This document shows positions 1-5,045 of a stretch of DNA of 8,622 bases, in pieces (position 1 is the stretch's first letter; every line of letters begins with the position of its first letter). The notes beneath the pieces were generated by a model. It had not been told where the DNA came from. It saw only the letters and a program-made list of their open reading frames with translations, and made no database searches. The stretch lies in assembly GCA_030428825.1 (NCBI GenBank), contig JAUIEL010000266.1, positions 1 to 8,622 on the forward strand, written 5' to 3'. The stretch is from a bacterium. Its GTDB lineage: Bacteria; Planctomycetota; B15-G4; JADJEK01. The translations under genes were made by a program, and so were the position numbers.

Positions 1-963
1 CACCGCCACGACCCTGCCGTCGAGTCGAGCGAACCCGACGACGATGTTCCGCGCGTACTTCTCGTGCACCTCGAAGAACTCGCCGCGGTCGACCACGCGT
101 CGCACGACGTCCTTCACGTCGTACGGCTTCTGCGGGTCGTCGGGGACGATCGAGTCGAGCTCGGCGTCCGCGCGCGTCGGCGAGTCGCCGGCGTCGATCT
201 CGGGCGGGTCCTCCGAGTTGTTGAGCGGCAGGTACGAGAAGAGGCGGCGCACCTTCGCGATGCACTCGGCGTCGTCGCGCGCGGTGACGTGGCAGACGCC
301 GGACTTCGTGGCGTGCGTCTTCGCGCCGCCGAGCTCCTCCGACGTCACCTCCTCGTGGGTCACCGTCTTCACGACGTTCGGGCCGGTGACGAACATGTAC
401 GACGTGTTCTCGACCATGAACACGAAGTCGGTGATCGCCGGCGAGTAGACCGCCCCGCCGGCGCACGGCCCGAGGATCGCCGAGAGCTGCGGGACGACGC
501 CGGACGCGAGCGTGTTCCGGAGGAAGATGTCGGCGTACCCGCCGAGCGAGAGGACGCCCTCCTGGATCCGCGCCCCGCCCGAGTCGTTCAGGCCGATCAC
601 CGGGACGCCGACCTTCATCGCCAGGTCCATGATCTTGCAGATCTTCTGCGCGTGCGCCTCGCCGAGCGAACCGCCGAAGACCGTGAAGTCCTGCGAGAAG
701 ACGAAGACCGGCCGCCCCTCGATCAGGCCGCTCCCGGTCACGACGCCGTCGCCCGGGAACTTCTTGTCCCCCATCCCGAAGTCCTCGGTCCGGTGGACGA
801 CGAACCGGTCGAGCTCGGAGAACGAACCCTCGTCGACGAGGAGGGCGATCCGCTCGCGCGCGGTCAGCTTCCCCTGCGCGTGCTGCTTCTCGACGCGCGC
901 CTCCCCTCCGCCTCGCTCCGCTTCGGCGTTCTTCTCGCGCAGTCGCTCGATCGGGTCGGTCAT
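1..963 (-). CDS. pccB: Acyl-CoA carboxylase, carboxyltransferase (beta) subunit, PccB type; 3' part beyond the window
   Basis: The minus strand reads open from ATG at 963 to the window edge, giving 321 of the usual 510-530 residues. It is the carboxyltransferase half of a biotin-dependent acyl-CoA carboxylase, which moves carboxyl from carboxybiotin to propionyl-CoA or a similar acyl-CoA in the cytoplasm. Family marks seen: GKLTARERI (31-39), FGGSLGEAHAQKI (96-108), DSGGARIQEGV (127-137), GYADIFLRNTLASGVVPQ (142-159), the glycine-rich GPCAGGAVYSPA (165-176; oxyanion-hole loop by family knowledge), and YMFVTGPNVVKTVTHEEV (189-206). A GGAG six bases before the ATG supports the start. The N-terminal crotonase-like domain is complete and the second domain is just beginning, so the residue that sets acyl-chain specificity lies outside. 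Propionyl-CoA is the best guess; acetyl-CoA or a mixed substrate is possible. No biotin carboxylase partner is visible; it may lie downstream, off the left edge. Confidence 0.93.
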   Translation of the reverse strand, partial: MTDPIERLREKNAEAERGGGEARVEKQHAQGKLTARERIALLVDEGSFSELDRFVVHRTEDFGMGDKKFPGDGVVTGSGLIEGRPVFVFSQDFTVFGGSLGEAHAQKICKIMDLAMKVGVPVIGLNDSGGARIQEGVLSLGGYADIFLRNTLASGVVPQLSAILGPCAGGAVYSPAITDFVFMVENTSYMFVTGPNVVKTVTHEEVTSEELGGAKTHATKSGVCHVTARDDAECIAKVRRLFSYLPLNNSEDPPEIDAGDSPTRADAELDSIVPDDPQKPYDVKDVVRRVVDRGEFFEVHEKYARNIVVGFARLDGRVVAV

Positions 964-994
964 CTTCCACTCCGGGCCGAGATTCGAGCCGGCG

Positions 995-1000
995 ATTCTA
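995..1000 (-). promoter_or_regulatory. Possible -10 element for the pccB-type gene
   Basis: On the minus strand these bases read TAGAAT, five of six matches to the sigma-70 consensus TATAAT, in an AT-rich spot of otherwise GC-rich DNA. Transcription would start near 988, leaving a leader of about 25 bases that includes the GGAG ribosome-binding site. The -35 region 17 bases further up reads GGGACC, a poor match. The site lies in the 61-bp gap between the two divergent genes, so some minus-strand promoter is needed here or inside the neighbouring gene. Confidence 0.3.
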
Positions 1001-1024
1001 TCGTGGTCCCCACGGAGGTCCCGC

Positions 1025-2209
1025 ATGCCGCTCGACATCGACGCGATTCGCCGGGAGACGCCGGGGTGCGCCTCCGACCGGGCGCACTTCCTGCACTGCG
1101 GGGCGTCCCTCCCCCCCGCTCGCGTCGTCCGCGCGGTGAAGGATCACCTCGACCTCGAGGCGGCGGTCGGCGGCTACGAGGCGGAGCGACGGGCCGAACC
1201 GGGGATCGAAGCGACGCGGCGGTCGGTGGCGCGGCTCCTCTCCGCCGCGGCGGACGAGATCGCGCTGGTCGAGAACGCGACGATCGCCTGGAACCAGGCG
1301 TTCTGGAGCGTCGTCTGGACCCTCCGCCCGGGCGACCGCGTCGCGACGTGCCGCGCCGACTACGCGTCGAACGCGATCTCCCTCCTGCAGGCGAAGCGCC
1401 GCCGCGGGGTCGAGATCGACGTGATCCCCGACGACGCGCACGGACGGATCGACGTCGAGGCGCTCGCGCGGCGGCTGGAGGACGACCGCGTGAAGCTCGT
1501 GACGCTGACCCACGTCGCGACCGGGAACGGCCTCGTGAACCCGGCCGAGGAGGTCGGACGCGCGGCGCGCGCGCGAGGGATCCCGTTCCTCCTCGACGCC
1601 TGCCAGTCCGCCGGCCAGCTCCCGCTCGACGTCGACGCGATCGGCTGCGACTTCCTCTCCGCGACCGGGCGGAAGCACCTCCGCGGACCGCGCGGCACCG
1701 GGTTCCTCTACGCCCGCCGCGACACGACGGCGCGGTACGAGCCGGCGACGCTCGACCTCCTCGGCGCGACCTGGACCGACGTCGACGCCTACGCGGTCCG
1801 CGGCGACGCCCGCCGCTACGAGACCTGGGAGCGGAACGTCGCGGGGATGCTCGGCCTCGGCGTCGCGGTCGACCTCGCGCTCGAGCTCGGGCTCGACGCG
1901 ATCGAGGAGCGGAGCGTCCGGCTGGCCGACCGCCTGCGCGCCCGGCTCGCGGAGATCGACGGCGTCGAGGGACGCGACCTCGGGGATCGGCGCTGCGGGA
2001 TCGTCGCGTTCACCCACGCCGCCCACGAGCCCGACCGGATCGTGCGCGCCCTCGCCGCGCGGAAGATCGAGGTCGGCACGTCGACGGTCCTCTCGACGCG
2101 CCATCAGATGGAGGACCTCGGCCTCGACGCCGTCGTCCGCGCGGGAGTCCACTACCTCAACACGGAGGAGGAGGTCGACCGGCTGGCCGAGGCGCTCCGG
2201 ACGCTCTGA
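1025..2209 (+). CDS. Class V aminotransferase-fold PLP-dependent enzyme (isopenicillin N epimerase/EgtE-like), not a cysteine desulfurase
   Basis: This 394-residue protein has the fold-type I PLP layout of the NifS/SufS/Csd superfamily. D191 and Q194 in LLDACQ fit the residues that hold the pyridine ring, K217 in SATGRKHLRGP is the expected Schiff-base lysine, and the ending VRAGVHYLNTEEEVDRL (371-387) is typical of the C-terminal domain. The segment where SufS carries its catalytic cysteine (VRTGHHCAMP-like) reads VGTSTVLSTR (350-359), with Leu in place of Cys, so sulfur transfer from cysteine is unlikely. YETWERNVAG (265-274) and GRDLGDRRCGIVAF (316-329) recall a large, mostly uncharacterised branch annotated as aminotransferase class V-fold or selenocysteine lyase/isopenicillin N epimerase. 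Substrate unknown; a C-S lyase, epimerase or transaminase are all possible. ATG 1025 is chosen because GGAGG (1014-1018) sits six bases upstream and family homology begins here, although the frame stays open far upstream into the antisense of the carboxylase gene. Confidence 0.88.
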   Translation: MPLDIDAIRRETPGCASDRAHFLHCGASLPPARVVRAVKDHLDLEAAVGGYEAERRAEPGIEATRRSVARLLSAAADEIALVENATIAWNQAFWSVVWTLRPGDRVATCRADYASNAISLLQAKRRRGVEIDVIPDDAHGRIDVEALARRLEDDRVKLVTLTHVATGNGLVNPAEEVGRAARARGIPFLLDACQSAGQLPLDVDAIGCDFLSATGRKHLRGPRGTGFLYARRDTTARYEPATLDLLGATWTDVDAYAVRGDARRYETWERNVAGMLGLGVAVDLALELGLDAIEERSVRLADRLRARLAEIDGVEGRDLGDRRCGIVAFTHAAHEPDRIVRALAARKIEVGTSTVLSTRHQMEDLGLDAVVRAGVHYLNTEEEVDRLAEALRTL

Positions 2210-2398
2210 GCGCTCCGCGCCCTCGGAGCGGCGAATCCGCGGGAATCTCGACCGCCGGCCACGCTCGTCCGGTCCGGCCGGGTATCCTCCTGGGTCCATC
2301 TTCTGGAACCCACCCGTGACCGACCGGCTCCCGCGGGCCGAGGGTCCGTCGCCGCCGGCGCCGGGCGCTCGGACGGGAAGCCCCACCGGAGCGTGCCG
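2210..2398. other. Intergenic region with two weak stem-loops
   Basis: Just after the stop of the PLP enzyme a seven-pair stem, CGCTCCG (2211-2217) with CGGAGCG (2224-2230), closes a six-base loop. It has no T-run after it, so it is at best a weak or Rho-assisted terminator. A second hairpin pairs TGGGTCC (2291-2297) with GG-A-ACCCA (2305-2312, one bulged A) around the AT-richer loop ATCTTCT; it would lie in the leader of the FG-GAP gene. TATCCT at 2283-2288 could serve as a -10 but has no convincing -35. No gene is seen: open frames here are continuations of other-frame shadows. Confidence 0.3.
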
Positions 2399-4051
2399 AT
2401 GCGGATTCACCTCGTCTCGTCGGCCGGGAGCCTCGCGCTCGCGGCCCTCCTCCCGATCCTCGCGCCGCCGACCGCCGCCGCCGACCCGAGCCGGCCGCCG
2501 GTCCAACGCCAGCTCCACGAGAGCACCCCGCAGACGTCGGGCCTGTTCGGCGATCACGCCGCGGGCCTCGGCGACCTCGACGGCGACGGGTTCGACGACT
2601 ACGGCGTCGCGGCGCCGAACTATCAGACGCCGAGCGGTCTCGGCCGCGTCTACCTCTTCTCCGGCCGCACCGGAGCGCTCCTCGCGAAGATCGACGACGA
2701 CACGGGCGGGTCGAACGGGTTCGGCCGGTCGATGGCGAGCGTCGGCGACGTCACCTCCGACGGGCGGGCCGACGTCGCGATCGGCGCGCCGGACTTCGAC
2801 GGCCCGAGCGGGAACAACTCCGGTCGCGTCCGCCTGTACGACGGCGCGACCGGCGCGGTCCTCTGGACGGTCGACGGCGAGGCGGCGTTCGCGAACCTCG
2901 GCTTCGCGATGCGAGCGGTGAACGACACCGACGCCGACGGCGTCCTCGAACTCGTCATCGGCGAGCCCGGTCAGCCGCAGCTCGCGGGCGCGTCGACCGG
3001 GAAGCTCCTGTTCGTCCGCGGCGACACCGGCGCGACGTTCGGGTTCGCCGACGGCGTGGTCGGCGGGCAACGGCTCGGCGAGTCGATCGCGGGCCGGCCG
3101 GAGACCGGACTCGTCTTCGCGGGGACGGTCGTCGGCGCGGTCTGGTCCGTCCCCCTCGGCCTCGGCGGCGCCGTCCCGACGCTCTTCCTCCCGAACCCGG
3201 CCGGAGTGAACGACGAGGCCGCGCTCGACCTCGTGAACCTCGGCACCGCGGGGTCGCCGTCGTGGGGCCTCGCCGTCGGCTGGTACACCGCCGACTCCGG
3301 CGGCTTCCTGAACAACGGCCGGGTCGAGGTCCACGCGGCGGGGGGCGCCGGCGCGCTCTTCACGTTCGCCGGCGGCAAGCAGATCGAGATCGTCGGACGG
3401 GGCGTCACCGCCGTCCCGGACGTCGACGGCGACGGGAAGGAGGAGATCGCGTTCACCTCGGCCGACTCGACGTTCGTCACGCGCTACCGGGTGATGAACC
3501 TCTCCGGTCAGGTCCTCGACGACCTGACCCGCGACCACGGCAACCTCGTCGTCTCGTCGCTGCGGGACGTCACCGGCGACGGCCGCGGCGAGCTCCTGAC
3601 CGCGATCGACAGCGGGGTCTCGCTCGAGTTCGAGTGCACGATCTTCGCGCTCGGCCTCGCCCCGACGTCCGAGGGGATCGGCCCGTCCGGGGACTTCACG
3701 GCGACGTTCGCGGTCGACCTCGGCCCGGGGCAGGGCGGGAACGGCTACCTTCAGGTGTACGGATTCTCCGGCACGTCCCCGGGGGTCCCGAACGCGACGC
3801 CCGGCGCGCCGAACGTGCCGCTCAACCCGGACCTCTTCACCCTGATGTTCCTCCAGGCGCTCGGGTCGCCCGTCGTCCCGAACGCGCTCGGGGTGCTCGA
3901 CGGGCAGGGGAAGGCGACCACCAACTTCTTCCTCCCCGCCGCCGCGGTCCCGCCGCTGCAGGGGATGACCCTCTCGTCGACGGTCGTCGCCTTCGACGCC
4001 GGGTCGAACCTGACCGCCGTCTCGGGGCCGTGGGCGTTCGAGTTCCCGTAG
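2399..4051 (+). CDS. Secreted FG-GAP (integrin alpha-like) beta-propeller protein with a C-terminal beta-rich domain
   Basis: The 550-residue product starts with a Sec-type signal peptide: MRIHLVSS, a hydrophobic stretch (about 9-22) and a probable cut after TAAA (28). The mature part has FG-GAP repeats with calcium-loop motifs DLDGDGFDD (59-67), DVTSDGRAD (117-125), NDTDADGVLE (175-184), DVDGDGKEE (341-349) and DVTGDGRGE (390-398), consistent with a roughly seven-bladed propeller whose middle blades are degenerate. Repeated phrases such as GRVYLFSGRTGALL and GRVRLYDGATGAVL mark equivalent strands. Residues 430-550 form a separate domain (GDFTATFAVDLG, then LNPDLFTLMFLQALGS, LGVLDGQGKATTNFFLP) of a kind I associate with planctomycete exported proteins; its function is unknown. 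Likely an extracellular or surface calcium-binding protein for adhesion or assembly; no enzyme motif is seen. ATG 2399 is preferred to the in-frame GTG 2393 because the GGAG at 2388-2391 is seven bases from the ATG but only one from the GTG. Confidence 0.9.
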   Translation: MRIHLVSSAGSLALAALLPILAPPTAAADPSRPPVQRQLHESTPQTSGLFGDHAAGLGDLDGDGFDDYGVAAPNYQTPSGLGRVYLFSGRTGALLAKIDDDTGGSNGFGRSMASVGDVTSDGRADVAIGAPDFDGPSGNNSGRVRLYDGATGAVLWTVDGEAAFANLGFAMRAVNDTDADGVLELVIGEPGQPQLAGASTGKLLFVRGDTGATFGFADGVVGGQRLGESIAGRPETGLVFAGTVVGAVWSVPLGLGGAVPTLFLPNPAGVNDEAALDLVNLGTAGSPSWGLAVGWYTADSGGFLNNGRVEVHAAGGAGALFTFAGGKQIEIVGRGVTAVPDVDGDGKEEIAFTSADSTFVTRYRVMNLSGQVLDDLTRDHGNLVVSSLRDVTGDGRGELLTAIDSGVSLEFECTIFALGLAPTSEGIGPSGDFTATFAVDLGPGQGGNGYLQVYGFSGTSPGVPNATPGAPNVPLNPDLFTLMFLQALGSPVVPNALGVLDGQGKATTNFFLPAAAVPPLQGMTLSSTVVAFDAGSNLTAVSGPWAFEFP

Positions 4052-4081
4052 CGGAAGCGCTCGCGCCGAGCCCGTACCATG

Positions 4082-4118
4082 GCGGCCCGGCCCTCCGGCG
4101 ACGGAGCGGTCGGGCCGC
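4082..4118 (+). other. Strong RNA hairpin with GNRA tetraloop between the FG-GAP and cupin genes
   Basis: Bases 4082-4097 pair with 4102-4118 to form 16 base pairs, one of them G-U (4090/4110), with a single bulged C at 4107. The loop is GCGA (4098-4101), a GNRA tetraloop closed by a G-C pair. It starts 30 bases after the FG-GAP stop and ends 34 bases before the cupin start. No T-run follows on either strand, so it is not a classical intrinsic terminator. It could end transcription with Rho, protect the 3' end of the upstream mRNA, or sit in the cupin leader. Confidence 0.5.
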
Positions 4119-4152
4119 GCCGCGTCCGGGACGACCGCGAGAGGAGCCGCAC

Positions 4153-4512
4153 ATGGTCGACGTCGAGAGCCTGAAGCACGTCTGGTCGGAGCTCGCCGAG
4201 GACGCGCCGATGCCGCTCCTCACCCGGCGCCGGGTGATCGGCGAGAAGATGATGGTCTCGCGCGTCGTCCTCGAGCCGGGGCTCGTGGTGGCGCCGCACC
4301 ACCACGAGAACGAGCAGATCTCGATCGTGGTCGAGGGGCGCGTCCGGTTCCGGATCGGGGAGACCGAGGAGGCGCCGCACGAGCTCGAAGTCGAGGGGGG
4401 AGAGGTGCTCGTCCTGCCGCCCTGGCTCTGGCACGGCGCCGAGGCGCTGGAACGGACGGTCGTCCTCGATTTGTTCGCCCCGCCGAGCGAGAGAACGGGA
4501 ATCGACGGTTGA
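4153..4512 (+). CDS. Small single-domain cupin protein
   Basis: The 119-residue protein is one conserved beta-barrel cupin domain with short tails. Motif 1 is GLVVAPHHHENEQ (43-55), giving metal ligands H49, H51 and E54 with Q55 beside them, then VVEG (59-62). Motif 2 is GEVLVLPPWLWHG (83-95), giving H94 as the fourth ligand. A complete 3-His/1-Glu set suggests a bound divalent metal. The end HGAEALERTVVLDLFAPPSE matches a widespread family of small soluble cupins annotated only as cupin domain-containing protein, with no agreed reaction; dioxygenase, isomerase or sensing roles are possible. AGAGGAG (4140-4146) six bases before ATG 4153 decides the start, although the frame stays open far upstream as a shadow of the FG-GAP gene. 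No signal peptide is seen, so it is probably cytoplasmic. It is separated from the preceding gene by 101 bases with a hairpin, so co-transcription is uncertain. Confidence 0.9.
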   Translation: MVDVESLKHVWSELAEDAPMPLLTRRRVIGEKMMVSRVVLEPGLVVAPHHHENEQISIVVEGRVRFRIGETEEAPHELEVEGGEVLVLPPWLWHGAEALERTVVLDLFAPPSERTGIDG

Positions 4513-4550
4513 CCGCCGCGCGCGGGGCGTCGACCGCTGCGCGCGGGGCG
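4509..4550 (+). repeat. Tandem duplication of a 21-bp unit (two copies)
   Basis: Units 4509-4529 and 4530-4550 match at 19 of 21 positions, differing at 4510/4531 (T/C) and 4517/4538 (C/T). The shared core is GCGCGCGGGGCG. The first copy overlaps the stop codon of the cupin gene. The 21-bp period equals two DNA helical turns, or seven codons. It may be simple slippage or a pair of protein-binding sites. Confidence 0.75.
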
Positions 4551-4591
4551 AGGAACGCGTTCGGGATGGGTCTGCGCGATCGCCACGGCGT

Positions 4592-4715
4592 GGGACGAGA
4601 CGGGGAGGTGTCTCCGACCCGCTCACGTCCTCGCGCGATGTGCCCGGTGTGGTCTCCGCGAAGGGACGAGTCGCGCTGCGGGGTCGCTCTCGGAGAAGCC
4701 TCCCCGTCTCGTCCC
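4592..4715. repeat. 124-nt element bounded by perfect 17-bp inverted repeats
   Basis: GGGACGAGACGGGGAGG (4592-4608) is the exact reverse complement of CCTCCCCGTCTCGTCCC (4699-4715), and the next pair (4609 T with 4698 A) extends it to 18. After a one-base mismatch, TCTCCGA (4611-4617) pairs with TCGGAGA (4690-4696). The inner part can add shorter pairings such as GACCC (4616-4620) with GGGTC (4681-4685) as alternatives. The shape fits a MITE- or REP-like palindromic element or a long structured RNA. No transposase is present and no target-site duplication is obvious. Confidence 0.7.
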
Positions 4716-4746
4716 CCGCCTCGCCCGCTCCGGAGTTCCTCACCCG

Positions 4747-4758
4747 ATTCCATGGAAT
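4747..4758. repeat. 12-bp perfect palindrome ATTCCATGGAAT
   Basis: This perfectly self-complementary 12-mer is half A/T in DNA that is otherwise dominated by G and C, which makes chance less likely than usual. It could be a dimeric-regulator binding site. It lies 288 bases upstream of the TPR start and 235 bases after the cupin stop, so its target gene is unclear. Confidence 0.4.
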
Positions 4759-4887
4759 GAAGGGGAATGCGGTGGGGACCGGATGAACGGGCGGATCTCG
4801 GGCGCCGCCGTCACGTGGAGCGCGTCGTGCCCGCCGCGCGGCACGGACCGCGAGTCCCGACCGCGTCCCTCCCGCTCCGCGACAGCG

Positions 4888-4922
4888 CCCCCCCGCCCCC
4901 AGCCCCCAGCCCTCCTCCCCCC
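4888..4922 (-). other. G-quadruplex-forming motif on the minus strand (C-run cluster on plus)
   Basis: The plus strand has C-runs of 7 (4888-4894), 5 (4896-4900), 5 (4903-4907), 3 (4910-4912) and 6 (4917-4922), separated by 1, 2, 2 and 4 bases. The minus strand therefore carries five G-runs of at least three with loops of one to four, meeting the usual G3+N1-7 rule with one run to spare. It lies just upstream of the candidate promoter of the TPR gene. Long homopolymer runs are also prone to sequencing error. Confidence 0.6.
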
Positions 4923-4943
4923 ACCGAATTCTCCCTTTCTCCC

Positions 4944-4971
4944 TCAACACCCCGACTCCTAAACGTATAGG
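4944..4971 (+). promoter_or_regulatory. Possible promoter for the TPR-exbB operon
   Basis: TCAACA (4944-4949) and TATAGG (4966-4971) are separated by 16 bases and match the sigma-70 -35 and -10 consensus at about four positions each. This is the least GC-rich point of the gap. Transcription would start near 4978, about 68 bases before ATG 5046. The -10 overlaps the inverted repeat at 4954-4975, which could be an operator. The call rests on weak matches. Confidence 0.3.
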
Positions 4972-4975
4972 AGTC
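4954..4975. promoter_or_regulatory. 8-bp inverted repeat, possible operator
   Basis: GACTCCTA (4954-4961) and TAGGAGTC (4968-4975) are perfect reverse complements around the six bases AACGTA. Centre-to-centre arm spacing is 14 bases, a little over one helical turn, as expected for a dimeric repressor site. It overlaps the possible -10 element of the TPR gene. As RNA it would form an eight-pair hairpin, but without a T-run. Confidence 0.4.
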
Positions 4976-5045
4976 CGTCGGACGGGCCGCGTCGGGAGCG
5001 GTCCGCCGCGCCGTCGACGCCCTCGCCCCCGGGGAGGAACCTCGC

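Larger units (their letters stand above)
4513..5045. other. 533-bp gene-free region rich in repeats and palindromes
   Basis: I find no credible gene here. Short open frames (TTG 4509 to 4760; 4767 to 4970) lack ribosome-binding sites and family motifs and run through the repeats. From left to right the region contains the end of a 21-bp tandem duplication, a 124-nt element with 17-bp perfect inverted ends, the palindrome ATTCCATGGAAT (4747-4758), a strongly pyrimidine-rich strand (about 4888-4960) with C-runs, an 8-bp inverted repeat (4954-4975), and the leader of the TPR gene. Its length and structure contrast with the short gaps elsewhere and suggest a regulatory or repeat-derived region. 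Confidence 0.6.

Noticed and set aside
2211..2230. Intrinsic terminator after the PLP enzyme
   Set aside because: The seven-pair stem has no following T-run, so I record it only as a weak stem-loop.
64..2319. A 751-codon plus-strand frame across the carboxylase and PLP genes
   Set aside because: The opposite strand encodes clear PccB motifs to 963 and another plus frame encodes the PLP enzyme; this frame is Arg-rich shadow.
2316..2921. A 201-codon GTG-start frame upstream of and overlapping the FG-GAP gene
   Set aside because: Composition is Arg/Ser/Thr-rich out-of-frame text; the FG-GAP frame has a signal peptide and calcium-loop motifs.
998..3538. An 846-codon minus-strand open frame spanning the PLP enzyme and FG-GAP gene
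   Set aside because: It crosses two well-supported plus-strand genes and their spacer, and its translation is low-complexity Arg/Val/Ala text without family features.
4509..4760. An 83-codon frame from TTG overlapping the cupin stop
   Set aside because: No ribosome-binding site, no family resemblance, and it runs through the tandem duplication and the inverted-repeat element.
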